In this document: piece by piece, positions 55,005 through 63,722 of the stretch
Layout of the letters: every line of letters starts with the position of its first letter
Numbering within the stretch: the stretch's first letter is position 1
NCBI GenBank assembly: GCA_016125045.1
Contig: WGML01000007.1
Span: 332,956-396,955 of the forward strand
Length of the DNA stretch: 64,000 nt
Direction of reading: 5' to 3'
Source of the DNA: a bacterium
GTDB taxonomy: Bacteria > Pseudomonadota > Alphaproteobacteria > Caulobacterales > Hyphomonadaceae
The notes under the pieces: generated by a model
The model's input: the letters and a program-made list of their open reading frames with translations, nothing else
The model's database searches: none
Told to the model about the DNA's origin: nothing
Translations under genes and position numbers: made by a program

Positions 55005-55874
55005 TTGGCGCGCATCGCGATTTTGGGACTGGGCGCCATGGGCGCCCGCATGGCCGCCAATCTGCTGGAGGCAGGGCACGAACTTGCGGTGTGGAACCGC
55101 TCGCCCGGCCGCGATGCAGCGCTGGTCGAGCGCGGCGCCCGGCGCGCCAGATCTCCTAAGGAGGCAGCGACGGGAGCGGAGTTCGTCATCGCCATGCTGC
55201 GCGACGATGACGCCTCGCGGGAAGTCTGGACAGATCAGGCGCACGGCGCGCTGGCAGGCACGAACCATGAGGCCATCGCCATCGAAAGCTCGACACTCAG
55301 CGTGGGCTGGTCGCGCGCCCTAGCTGCACGCTGCGCGGAGGCTGGTATTGCCTTCCTAGACGCACCGGTCGCCGGTTCGCGGCCCCAGGCCGAGGCGAAA
55401 GCGCTCATTCATCTCGTCGGCGGCGAGCGGGAAACTGTCGAACGCGCGCGCCCTGTGCTTGCGGCGATGGGCGCGGCGCTCATCCATGCAGGTCCCGCAG
55501 GCAGCGGCGCGGTGCTGAAGCTCGCCGTCAACATGCTGTTCGGCGTTCAGGTCGCCTGCGTCGCGGAAATGCTCGCGCTGATGCGGCGCGGCGGCCTTGC
55601 GCCGGAGGAAGCGTTCACGCGCCTCTCGGCGACGCCCGTATGCAGCCTGGCGGCCAAGGCGGCGGGCGAGGCGATACTTGCAGGCAATTTCGCACCGCAA
55701 TTCCCGGTCGAACTGGTCGAGAAAGATTTCGGCTATGCAGTCGAGGCGCTGGGCGGTGCTGACGCCGCGCCTGTGGCCGCCGCTGTCCGGCAAGTGTTCA
55801 GCCGGGCGATGGAAGAGGATCTCGGAGACCAGAACCTGACCGCCATCGCGCAACTCTACGGACAGGACGCATGA
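55005..55874 (+). CDS. NAD(P)-dependent beta-hydroxyacid dehydrogenase family protein
   Basis: A 289-residue 3-hydroxyisobutyrate dehydrogenase-like oxidoreductase: nucleotide loop IAILGLGAMGARMAANLLEA, the substrate motif AFLDAPVAGSRPQAEA, and GAVLKLAVNMLFGVQ with the catalytic Lys. The start is TTG at 55005, supported by AGGAGG six bases upstream; no ATG is near, and the frame open further upstream is a shadow of the LysR gene. It is first of three genes, overlapping the next by ATGA. Confidence 0.9.
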   Translation: MARIAILGLGAMGARMAANLLEAGHELAVWNRSPGRDAALVERGARRARSPKEAATGAEFVIAMLRDDDASREVWTDQAHGALAGTNHEAIAIESSTLSVGWSRALAARCAEAGIAFLDAPVAGSRPQAEAKALIHLVGGERETVERARPVLAAMGAALIHAGPAGSGAVLKLAVNMLFGVQVACVAEMLALMRRGGLAPEEAFTRLSATPVCSLAAKAAGEAILAGNFAPQFPVELVEKDFGYAVEALGGADAAPVAAAVRQVFSRAMEEDLGDQNLTAIAQLYGQDA

Positions 55875-56374
55875 CTGCGTTTCGGTCCCTCACCGCCCTC
55901 GCGGCTCTGACAGTCGGCACGTCCGTCCCCGCAGACGCGCAGCCCGCGCCGCTGCCGACCCGGCCGTATCTGCCGCTTGAACTCGCGGAGACCGCCGTGC
56001 GGGCCTGCCGCACGCTCGCAGAGTCGCAGGGCTGGAACGTCGCCATCGCCATCCGGGATCCGGGCGGCGAACTGCTCGCCTTCGCACGGATGGACGGCGC
56101 GCGGGCCATGCCGGTCGAAATCTCAATGCTCAAGGCGCAAACCGCCGCCACGACCGGGCGCTCCACGCTCGACCTGCGCCGCATCGCCCTCATCGATAGT
56201 GACCCACCGCACGGCATCGAGCGACTTCCCGGCATCGTCGTGATCGAGGGCGGCGAACCGGTCTTCACTTCGAGCCGCGCCCTCGTCGGCGGCATCGGCG
56301 TCTCGGGCGCAACGCCGGCGCAGGACGGCGAATGCGCGCGCGCCGCCATCGCGGCGATAGCCGACCGGCTCTGA
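55871..56374 (+). CDS. Exported GlcG/HbpS-like haem-binding family protein
   Basis: A 167-residue protein with a signal peptide (about 1-23, cleavage near ADAQ) and the DUF336 (GlcG/HbpS) core: LAESQGWNVAIAIRDPGGEL, LLAFARMDGARAM, and PGIVVIEGGEPVFTSS and GGIGVSGATPAQD near the end. HbpS members bind haem or sense redox state. It overlaps the dehydrogenase stop by four bases. Confidence 0.9.
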   Translation: MTAFRSLTALAALTVGTSVPADAQPAPLPTRPYLPLELAETAVRACRTLAESQGWNVAIAIRDPGGELLAFARMDGARAMPVEISMLKAQTAATTGRSTLDLRRIALIDSDPPHGIERLPGIVVIEGGEPVFTSSRALVGGIGVSGATPAQDGECARAAIAAIADRL

Positions 56375-56410
56375 CTCTCCCAACCTGAAGACCCAGCAAG
56401 GACCAAGGCC

Positions 56411-57091
56411 ATGATCAAGTTCTACTTCCACCACACCCCCAACCCGCGCAAGGTGGCGCTCGCGCTCGAAGAGATGGGCCTCGCCCATGAGGTCGTGCCG
56501 GTCGACACCTACAAGGGCGAGCAGCACGCGCCGGCGTTCCGCAAGATCAATCCCAACGGCAAGCTGCCCGCGATCGAGGATGACGGGGTCGCGGTGTTCG
56601 ATTCGAGCGCCATCCTTCTCTACCTCGCCGAGAAGTCCGGCCAGTTCCTCGGCGCGCCGGGCGACCGCGCGGCCCTCCTCTCCTGGCTGATGTTCATCGG
56701 CACAGGGCTCGGCCCGTTTTCCGGCCAGGCGGTCCATTTCAGCCGGGTCCATGCGGATAGCGCCTACGCCACCAACCGCTACCGGCGCGAGGTGGAGCGG
56801 CACTACGAGGTGCTGAACGATCGGCTGGCCGTCTCAGGGTTCATTGCCTCGGACGATTACACCATCGCGGACATGTCGGCCTGGGGCTGGGTCGCGCTCG
56901 CTGGCTATATCCTGGGCGACGAGACAGCGATGGACCGGTGGCCACAACTGAAGCGCTGGTTCCAGAGCGTCGACGCCCGCCCGGCGGCCGCGCGTGCGCG
57001 TGAGGTCGGCAAGGATCTCAAATTCAAGAGCGAGTTCGACGAGGAAACCATGCGCGCCATGTTCCCGCAGAATTTCCCGGCAGCCGTCTGA
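56411..57091 (+). CDS. Glutathione S-transferase, Nu-class-like
   Basis: A 226-residue GST: FHHTPNPRKVALALEEMGLA opens the thioredoxin domain with the TPN motif of Nu-class/YfcG-like enzymes, then INPNGKLPAIEDDG and FDSSAILLYLAEK complete the glutathione site. Nu-class members often act as disulfide reductases. It ends the dehydrogenase-GlcG-GST run, 36 bases after the previous stop. Confidence 0.92.
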   Translation: MIKFYFHHTPNPRKVALALEEMGLAHEVVPVDTYKGEQHAPAFRKINPNGKLPAIEDDGVAVFDSSAILLYLAEKSGQFLGAPGDRAALLSWLMFIGTGLGPFSGQAVHFSRVHADSAYATNRYRREVERHYEVLNDRLAVSGFIASDDYTIADMSAWGWVALAGYILGDETAMDRWPQLKRWFQSVDARPAAARAREVGKDLKFKSEFDEETMRAMFPQNFPAAV

Positions 57092-57142
57092 TGTCAGGTG
57101 AGCAACACAGGCGGGGCACAGCTCCCGCACGGTTATGATACC

Positions 57143-58267
57143 ATGTCCCCGCAAGCTCATCATTCGGGCGTGTGCGGGGACATCCCTAATGAGAGGCAGG
57201 CTGGCACATCGACTCGTCCTTATGGGGTGATCCAGTCGAAATATGGGCCGCCAGTTTCGCCGCAATCTTCCGGACCGTCGGCACGATCTGCCGGTCGTGA
57301 CCTGCCGTTCAGATCGTCCGTATCTTCGGCAAGCCTCAAGGATCTCGCACTGTTGCTTGCGGTTTGCGAGTTCGGGAGCTTTCGTCGCGCCGGCGTCAAT
57401 CTGAGCCGCGCACAGTCTTCGATCTCACGCCGCATCCAGCGGATCGAGGATGATCTTGGGGTCTCAATCTTCGAACGATCAACGGCAGGCGCATCGCTGA
57501 CCGCTGCGGGCGAGGCCTTTGTATTGGAAGTGCGCACGCTCTTCACGAGTTTGGACGCAGCGGTAAGTGCAGCGAGGCTTGCGGGTGAGGGTCAAAGAGG
57601 ACGCCTGCGTGTCGGAATGTTGGGGAGCCTGTCTCGCGGCATTGTCCGCGACATTGTCGATCGCTTCATCAGTGAGCATCGCGAAGTGGAGCTCAGTTTT
57701 GTCGAAGCCGCGCGAAGTGAGCTCATTTCCGGATTGACGCAAAGGACGTTGGATGTCCTTGCAATGCCGGGCGAGGCGCCATCGACACAGAATGACAGCC
57801 TGTTTCTTTCGTGGGAGCCGGTGTTCCTTGCGGTATCGACACGGCACGAACTGGCGCGGAGGGATCAGCTCCGATGGCCCGACATAGCCGACCAGACATT
57901 CCTCATAAGCGAACATGGGGCAGGTCCCGAGATCGCAAACTTTGTGGTACGTATGCTGAGCGATGTGGATTGCAGCCCGCGGATCGATTTTTTCCGAATT
58001 CCAAGAGCCGATATATTCAATCTCGTTGGCCTTGGTATGGGAGTGACGCCCGTTGTTGATCAGTGCCTCGGGTGCAGTTATCCGGATGTCGCCTTTGTTC
58101 CCCTGCTTAGCCGGACAGATCAGAATGAACAAATACCGTTCTCATTGATCTGGCGCCCTGAGAACGACAACCCGGCGCTCAGGCGCTTCCTGAGCTTGGC
58201 GCGGATCGAGGTGAAGCGGAACGGCTCTCTTTCCGCGCCTTCGCGAACCCCCGATCCGTCGCCATGA
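57143..58267 (+). CDS. LysR family regulator beside the trb cluster
   Basis: About 374 residues with a LysR HTH starting near residue 63 (LKDLALLLAVCEFGSFRRAG, LSRAQSSISRRIQRIEDDLG) and an effector domain. The N-terminal 60 residues before the HTH are not LysR-like, so the true start may be a later GTG (for example 57230); ATG 57143 is the first ATG. A LysR gene next to DUF2274-trbI is common in alphaproteobacterial conjugative elements. Its 3' end overlaps DUF2274 convergently by 89 bases. Confidence 0.82.
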   Translation: MSPQAHHSGVCGDIPNERQAGTSTRPYGVIQSKYGPPVSPQSSGPSARSAGRDLPFRSSVSSASLKDLALLLAVCEFGSFRRAGVNLSRAQSSISRRIQRIEDDLGVSIFERSTAGASLTAAGEAFVLEVRTLFTSLDAAVSAARLAGEGQRGRLRVGMLGSLSRGIVRDIVDRFISEHREVELSFVEAARSELISGLTQRTLDVLAMPGEAPSTQNDSLFLSWEPVFLAVSTRHELARRDQLRWPDIADQTFLISEHGAGPEIANFVVRMLSDVDCSPRIDFFRIPRADIFNLVGLGMGVTPVVDQCLGCSYPDVAFVPLLSRTDQNEQIPFSLIWRPENDNPALRRFLSLARIEVKRNGSLSAPSRTPDPSP

Positions 58268-58436
58268 ACCGACTTAACATCGGCGCGATCAGCTTCGCAG
58301 GCTCGCAGGCCTGCCCGGTCTCGCGTGCAAGCAGATCGGCATAGGCAACGAGATCGCGGTGGAGGTCGGCGGGCAGTTCCACTGTAACCTTCACTGGCTT
58401 GTCGTCGGGGATCGAGCCGAGCTTGAGTTTCGTCAT
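58179..58436 (-). CDS. DUF2274 protein of the trb operon
   Basis: An 85-residue protein. KLGSIPDDKPVKVTVELPAD followed by HRDLVAYADLLARETG is the DUF2274 signature, a ribbon-helix-helix-like family that follows trbI in conjugative elements. Its ATG overlaps the trbI stop (58433-58436). It probably tunes transfer-gene expression; this is inferred from fold and position. Confidence 0.9.
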   Translation of the reverse strand: MTKLKLGSIPDDKPVKVTVELPADLHRDLVAYADLLARETGQACEPAKLIAPMLSRFMATDRGFAKARKESRSASPRSAPSSGSA

Positions 58437-59665
58437 CGTCCATCTCCATAGGGTTCGAGGATCAGGTCGCGCGTGACCATCACGCGCACCGGGAACCCGG
58501 GGCGGATGGTAAGGGTCGGAGGGATCTGAAGGTCGCGGCGCACGATCTCCTCGCCGGCGCGGCCGATCGTATCCTGCGTGCTTTCTCGGATCGCCCGTGC
58601 AATCTCGTCGCCGTCGTCCCGTCCGGTCTCAAGTCCGACATTGAGAAGCGTCGCGAGCCCGGCGGCGCGGAACAGCCGGCCCCAATGGTTGTCGACGCTG
58701 TCCTCGAGCCCGGCATAGCCCGCCTCATCGGTCCCGGGCTGACGTTCGAGTGCAACCGAGCGCCCATCGGGCAGGATGAGCCGGGTCCAGGCGAGCAGTA
58801 GGCGGCGTTGGCCGAAGGCGACGCGGCTGTCGTATTCGCCGATGAGGCGCGAGCCCTGCGGGATCAGCAGGAAGCGGCCGCTCGGGCTGTCATAGACATT
58901 GGCGGTCACCTGCGCGCTGATCTGGCCCGGCAGGTCGGAGCGCAGGCCTGTGATGAGGGCGGCCTCGATGACGGAGCTGGCCTGCAGCACATAGGGGCTT
59001 GCCGGAGGCTGCAGGCGGTCGGCTGCGGTGGTGCGGCGGTCGACTTCGCGACTGAGGAAGCTCTCACGGCGGTCGACGGCGTCGGGCGGCGCCGAAGTAA
59101 CTGCCGCGGCCGGAAACAGCCCCGTGAATTGCGGGATCTGCGCCGACGGCGGGCCCAACGCCGGCGTCGCGGCGGCGACCGATGTGTTGGCCTCTGCGAA
59201 GAGATGGCTCAGGCGGGCGGCTTCTTCCTCCTGCAGGCGCAGCTGCTCGGCCGGATCGACCGCGGGCGGGGCGGGCGTCGTGACCGTCGGGGCCGGCTCG
59301 CCCCGGCGCTGCGCCGAGAGAACCGGACGGCCGAGCTCGCCCGGTAGAGGCGGGCCGAGACGCGGGACGTCGCCATAGTCGCGCGGCAATTGCGTCAGGC
59401 CCTCGGCCTGCTGGACGCGATCCGTGGAGAACAGCTCAGGCGCCCGGTCTATGAAGGAGCGGTCCTGAAGGGCAACGATCAGGATCGCGCCCAACCCGAG
59501 CGCGCCAACCGTCGCCAGCGTGGCGATGGCCTTGCGGGACAGGCGCATGACGCGGGGCGGATCGGGCCGCAGCCGCAGCTCGGCTGCGATATCCGCCTCG
59601 CCGCGCCGGCGCGGCTCGTCCGGTTTCTCTTCACGACCGGTTTCGGTGTCGCCCATCGCGGTCAC
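58433..59665 (-). CDS. trbI: Conjugal transfer protein TrbI (VirB10-like)
   Basis: A 410-residue outer-membrane core-complex protein. A cytoplasmic N-terminus and one helix (about 45-65) precede a proline-rich region and the VirB10 beta-barrel domain (ASSVIEAALITGLRSDLPGQ, SRLIGEYDSRVAFGQRRL). It spans both membranes in the mating-pair channel. The GTG at 59665 overlaps the trbG stop; an ATG three codons in is an alternative. Confidence 0.93.
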   Translation of the reverse strand: MTAMGDTETGREEKPDEPRRRGEADIAAELRLRPDPPRVMRLSRKAIATLATVGALGLGAILIVALQDRSFIDRAPELFSTDRVQQAEGLTQLPRDYGDVPRLGPPLPGELGRPVLSAQRRGEPAPTVTTPAPPAVDPAEQLRLQEEEAARLSHLFAEANTSVAAATPALGPPSAQIPQFTGLFPAAAVTSAPPDAVDRRESFLSREVDRRTTAADRLQPPASPYVLQASSVIEAALITGLRSDLPGQISAQVTANVYDSPSGRFLLIPQGSRLIGEYDSRVAFGQRRLLLAWTRLILPDGRSVALERQPGTDEAGYAGLEDSVDNHWGRLFRAAGLATLLNVGLETGRDDGDEIARAIRESTQDTIGRAGEEIVRRDLQIPPTLTIRPGFPVRVMVTRDLILEPYGDGR

Positions 59666-60702
59666 CGCCCGCCTTCGGGCCGCCAGGCGGAGACGACGGT
59701 CTCCCGCTCCTGCCGGGTGGCCTGACGCACGCCATCGTTGCGCACGATGCGCACCACGCGCTGGCGGTCGCCGAGACGGAGCTGTGCGGCGGCGAAGAGG
59801 CGGTCGACGATCATGTAGTTGCGCCGGATGCGGTAGTTGACGAGCTGGCCGTCGCCTTCCGGGCCGATCACGAAGAGCGGTGGCATCTCGCCCTGGCCGA
59901 TCCCGCGCGGGAACTCGATGAAGACCTGCCGCCCGTCATCAAAGGCGCGCACGGGCCGCCAAGGCGGGCGATCACCCTCGATCCGGTAGCGGAAGTGCAG
60001 GTCCTCGAGCGCGACGTCGCGGCCGATGGGGAGCGCGGCCTCGGCCTCGGCATTGCGACGACGAAGCGCAATGAGCGAATCTTCGGCGTAGGTCCAGGAC
60101 ACCGACGCCATATAGGCCGAGGGCGTCGCGCGCAGCTCGAGATGATAAGTCCGACGGTCGGTGTTTATGACGAGGTTGGTGGTGAGGTCGGGCCTTGTCG
60201 GCTTGACGAGAATGTGGATGCGCCGGGTGTTACCCGTCCCGCTCTCGGTGTCGCCGATGATCCAGCGGGCGGTATCGCCCGCCGCAATGGGGCCGGAGCC
60301 GACGAGGCTCTCGCCGGGCTGCAGCGCGATGTCGGTCACCTGCCCGGGCGCGGTGTAGACCTGATAGAGCGCGCCCGCGCTGTAGGGGTAGAGCTGGACC
60401 GCGTTGATGAAGCCGTCTCGCACCGGCTCGATGCGCGCGGCGGCGTTGGCCTGATCGACGCGCTCTGTGGGCTCGGCGGGTTCCGGCTCCCGGTCGTCCG
60501 CGTCGACCCGCATGAGCTGGCCCGGCAGCGGCAGCGGCCGGGGCCGCTCGACGATCTCGACCGGCCGCGCCGGTTCGGGCAGCAGAGTCGCCTCGACCGG
60601 ATCGTCATAGCTGATCTCGGGCGGCTGATAGGTCGCGCAGCCGGCCAGCGCCGTCGTGGCGACCAGACCGATCACGGTGATGCGGAGGGTATTGGATTTC
60701 AT
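59662..60702 (-). CDS. trbG: Conjugal transfer protein TrbG (VirB9-like)
   Basis: A 346-residue lipoprotein (lipobox LAGC near 21) with the VirB9 two-domain layout: an N-terminal AVQLYPYSAGALYQVYTAPG strand region, a linker, and a C-terminal domain (FHYRIEGDRPPWRPVRAFDD, YMIVDRLFAAAQLRLGDRQR). It forms the outer-membrane ring with TrbI. Overlaps both neighbours. Confidence 0.93.
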   Translation of the reverse strand: MKSNTLRITVIGLVATTALAGCATYQPPEISYDDPVEATLLPEPARPVEIVERPRPLPLPGQLMRVDADDREPEPAEPTERVDQANAAARIEPVRDGFINAVQLYPYSAGALYQVYTAPGQVTDIALQPGESLVGSGPIAAGDTARWIIGDTESGTGNTRRIHILVKPTRPDLTTNLVINTDRRTYHLELRATPSAYMASVSWTYAEDSLIALRRRNAEAEAALPIGRDVALEDLHFRYRIEGDRPPWRPVRAFDDGRQVFIEFPRGIGQGEMPPLFVIGPEGDGQLVNYRIRRNYMIVDRLFAAAQLRLGDRQRVVRIVRNDGVRQATRQERETVVSAWRPEGGR

Positions 60703-61382
60703 GGGGCGTTCTCCCGTGACCAGTTGATGGCGTGCACGAAGACGCCGAGGGGGTTCCTGATCAGCCGCTCGGCCTCGCGCGGCGGCTGGACGACGATGGT
60801 GAGGATGGCGGTCCAGCGCTCGGTCCGGTCGAGCTGTCCGTTGACGTAGCGGCGCTCGATCCAGGCCACGCGGAAGCTGTTGTCCGACGCGCGGATGACG
60901 CTGGAGACCTCGACCGACACCTGGACTTCGCCGACACGGGCGAAAGGGTCGGTCTGGCGCGCATAGTCGTTGAGCGCGACCGAGCCGCGATCAGTGGTGA
61001 AGTCGTAGGCCCGCAGCCAGTTCTGCCGCAGCACGATCGGGTCGGCGGGGATCTGGCGAACGTTCTCGACGAAGCGCGCGAGGTGGAAAGCGATCTGGGG
61101 ATCGGTCGGGCGATAGTCGGCGGTGGCGGGCGCGACGGCGCGCGCAGCCCCCAGCCGATCGACCTCCACCACATAGGGCACCACCGTGCTTTGGGTGGAC
61201 TGCCAGACGAGCGCAGCGCTCGTGCCGACGCTGAGCGCCAGACAGCCGAGCGCCATGATCCGCCAATTGCGGGCCTGCACGCGGACCGAGCCCATACGTT
61301 CGTCCCAGGCCTGCGCGGCCTTCTGATAGGGCGTGACCGGCTCGGGCGTCTTCGCGTAGCGGACAGAGTCTCTGCGGAACAT
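60699..61382 (-). CDS. trbF: Conjugal transfer protein TrbF (VirB8-like)
   Basis: A 227-residue bitopic protein: cytoplasmic N-terminus with TPYQKAAQAWDERMGSVRVQ, one helix (about 44-66), and a periplasmic VirB8 domain (NWLRAYDFTTDRGSVALNDY, ERRYVNGQLDRTERW). It nucleates assembly of the type IV channel. It overlaps trbG by four bases. Confidence 0.93.
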   Translation of the reverse strand: MFRRDSVRYAKTPEPVTPYQKAAQAWDERMGSVRVQARNWRIMALGCLALSVGTSAALVWQSTQSTVVPYVVEVDRLGAARAVAPATADYRPTDPQIAFHLARFVENVRQIPADPIVLRQNWLRAYDFTTDRGSVALNDYARQTDPFARVGEVQVSVEVSSVIRASDNSFRVAWIERRYVNGQLDRTERWTAILTIVVQPPREAERLIRNPLGVFVHAINWSRENAP

Positions 61383-62669
61383 CTAGCTCTTCTCCGAAAG
61401 GCTGACCGACGTGCCCCCGCCGCCATGATCGCCGGAGCGGATCACATGGGCCGCGGTGGCGACGCCGTGATGGAGGGATTGCTGGCGCTTCAGGCGCTGC
61501 GCCCAGGCGGGCGGCCCGTCACTCGCAGATCTAGGAGTCGGTGCGCCGCCGGAGACGCCTCCGCCGGTTGCCGCGTACGCCGCGTGCGATCCGGCGCGGT
61601 AGCTCTCAGTCATGGCGCGCTTGAGCGGGCTGATCGCGGCGCCAGCGCCCGCCTTGGCGACGCCGCCCATGCCACCGGCGATTCTGCCCGCCGGACTGGT
61701 TGCGGATGCGGCGCCGAGCTGCCAGGCGGTCGAGGCGCCGCCCGCCACTGCTGCGCCGCCGCGGGCGGCCGAGGCGACGGCCCCGAGGGCGAGACGGCCC
61801 GCCGCAGCCCCGCCCACCACGGTCGCGCCGGCCGCGAGGCCTGCGCCGACGGCCGTGCCGGCGCCAAGCTGCGGCCCGCCCGAGACGATGCCGTTGGCGA
61901 TGCCCGGCCCGAAGATGCCGAGCGCGAGCAAAGAGAGCGCGGCGAGCACCACCGCCATCGCGTCCTCGATGGTGGGCTCGCCCGCGAAGCCGGATGTGAA
62001 CTCGCCAAAAATGGTCGAGCCGATGCCGACGATGACGGCGAGAACCAGCACCTTGACGCCTGAGGAAATGACGAGCCCGAGCACGCGTTCGGCCATGAAG
62101 GCGGTCTTGTTGAAGAGACCGAAGGGCACCAGCACGAAGCCCGCGAGCGTGGCGAGCTTGAATTCGATGAGGGTGACGAAGAGCTGGATCGCCAGGATGA
62201 AGAAGGACAGGATCACCACGATCCAGGCGAACATCAGGATCGCGATCTGGATGAAGTTCTCGAAGAAGGAGACGAAGCCCATCAGGTCGGCGATGGAGGC
62301 GAGGATCGGTCGCCCGGCTTCGAGCCCGACCTGCGCGATCCTACCCGGCTGGAGGAGCTCGCCCGCGGCGAGCGCGCCGCCGGTGGCGACGAGGCCGAGC
62401 CCGGCGAAGCTCTCGAAGACGATGCGCGCCAGCGTGTTCCAGTTGGAGATGATGTAGGCGAAGACGCCGACGAAGAGCGTCTTCTTGACGAGCCGGGCGA
62501 TGATGTCGTCATCGGTTCCCCAGGCCCAGAAGAGTGCGGCGAGCGTGACGTCGATGACGATGAGGGTGGTAGCGAGAAAAGCGACGTCGCCGCCAAGCAG
62601 GCCGAAGCCTGAATCGATGTAGGATGCGAAGACCTCGAGGAACCGGTCGATGACACCGACGCCGCCCAT
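61383..62669 (-). CDS. trbL: Conjugal transfer protein TrbL (VirB6-like)
   Basis: A 428-residue polytopic inner-membrane protein with about six helices in the first 290 residues (for example FVSFFENFIQIAILMFAWIV) and a long Ala/Gly/Ser-rich cytoplasmic tail (about 290-428). The VirB6-type topology and position between trbK and trbF identify it. It forms the inner-membrane part of the DNA translocation channel. Confidence 0.93.
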   Translation of the reverse strand: MGGVGVIDRFLEVFASYIDSGFGLLGGDVAFLATTLIVIDVTLAALFWAWGTDDDIIARLVKKTLFVGVFAYIISNWNTLARIVFESFAGLGLVATGGALAAGELLQPGRIAQVGLEAGRPILASIADLMGFVSFFENFIQIAILMFAWIVVILSFFILAIQLFVTLIEFKLATLAGFVLVPFGLFNKTAFMAERVLGLVISSGVKVLVLAVIVGIGSTIFGEFTSGFAGEPTIEDAMAVVLAALSLLALGIFGPGIANGIVSGGPQLGAGTAVGAGLAAGATVVGGAAAGRLALGAVASAARGGAAVAGGASTAWQLGAASATSPAGRIAGGMGGVAKAGAGAAISPLKRAMTESYRAGSHAAYAATGGGVSGGAPTPRSASDGPPAWAQRLKRQQSLHHGVATAAHVIRSGDHGGGGTSVSLSEKS

Positions 62670-62672
62670 GGC

Positions 62673-62945
62673 TCAGTCCTCCGGGGTTTCGGGCGGCGCG
62701 CCGAAGAAGCGCCGCCGGTTCTCGGCCCAAGCGGCCTGGCAGGCGGTATCGGTCGAGAGATCGTCCGGCGTCAGGTCGCGGCAGCGCGCGAGTTCCACGC
62801 GCAGCGGATCGTCTGTGGACGGCATGACGGTCGCGCCCATGTCCTCGCGCACGGCCTTGCCGAGCTCCATCGCCGTCATGAGCAGGACGAGCCCGCCCAT
62901 CGCGAACGCGATCGCCTGCAGCACCCTGTCCGGACGGCTGCGCAT
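62673..62945 (-). CDS. Putative entry exclusion protein TrbK-alt
   Basis: A 90-residue protein with one N-terminal helix (about 10-27) and a periplasmic part containing two cysteines (LARCRDLTPDD, DTACQAAWAENRRRFFG), the signature of the alternative TrbK family. It lies between trbJ and trbL, three bases apart from each. The role, blocking redundant transfer into cells already holding the element, is inferred from position. Confidence 0.88.
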   Translation of the reverse strand: MRSRPDRVLQAIAFAMGGLVLLMTAMELGKAVREDMGATVMPSTDDPLRVELARCRDLTPDDLSTDTACQAAWAENRRRFFGAPPETPED

Positions 62946-62948
62946 CGC

Positions 62949-63722
62949 TCAGCCCCCGAACAGGCGCACGGTGGTCGGCGTGTAGCCAGACCCGTAGTCG
63001 AGGAAGCGGGCGAGGTTCTCGCGCGCCTGGGCTTCGGCGGACGCCGCGCGCGCGGCTTCGAGCGACTGCGCGCGGTTCTGCGCGGCGATGGCGGCGGTTA
63101 GGTCCGCGATCTGGGCCGATTGGAGAGCGAGGATCTGATTGCCAGCCTGGGCGGCCTGCAGCGCGCCGGTCGCCGACTGGCTGCGGGCGACGAGCGCGGC
63201 CATTTCGGCGCGGGCGCCCTCGATATTGCCGACGACGCCGGCCTGGATTTTGAGCGCGTCCTCGAAGCCTGCCACGGAGTCGCGCCAGCGCTCCTGCGCG
63301 CCCGCCACGCGCGCGTCGAAGTCGCCCGTTCCGGCCGCGGCGCCATAGCGCTCGGAGAAGGCCGTCTCGATCGCCGCGACGTCGAAGGCGAGCCGCTGGG
63401 CCTCGTCGAGCAGTTCTTGCGTGCGCTGCAGGGTCGCCTGAAGCTGGGCGAGCGAGGAGTAAGGCAGGCTCGCGAGGTTGCGGGCCTGGTTGATCAGCAT
63501 CTGCGCCTCGTTCTGCAGCTGGGTGATCTGGTTGTTGATCTGCTGCAGGGTGCGCGCGGCGGTCAGCAGGTTTTGGGCGTGGTTGGCCGGATCATAGACG
63601 ATGCGCCCGAACCCCAACTGCGCATGGGCGGGCGGCGCCATTATGGGCGACAGCGCCGCGCCGACGGGCACTGCGGCGAGCGTCGCGGCGAGTATAGCGC
63701 GGCGAAGGCTTGTACGGATCAT
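62949..63722 (-). CDS. trbJ: Conjugal transfer protein TrbJ (VirB5-like)
   Basis: A 257-residue exported protein: signal peptide ending AHAQ (about 35), then VYDPANHAQNLLTAARTLQQ, typical of TrbJ, followed by long coiled-coil helices. VirB5-like proteins form the minor pilus component. The start overlaps the trbE stop by four bases. Confidence 0.92.
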   Translation of the reverse strand: MIRTSLRRAILAATLAAVPVGAALSPIMAPPAHAQLGFGRIVYDPANHAQNLLTAARTLQQINNQITQLQNEAQMLINQARNLASLPYSSLAQLQATLQRTQELLDEAQRLAFDVAAIETAFSERYGAAAGTGDFDARVAGAQERWRDSVAGFEDALKIQAGVVGNIEGARAEMAALVARSQSATGALQAAQAGNQILALQSAQIADLTAAIAAQNRAQSLEAARAASAEAQARENLARFLDYGSGYTPTTVRLFGG

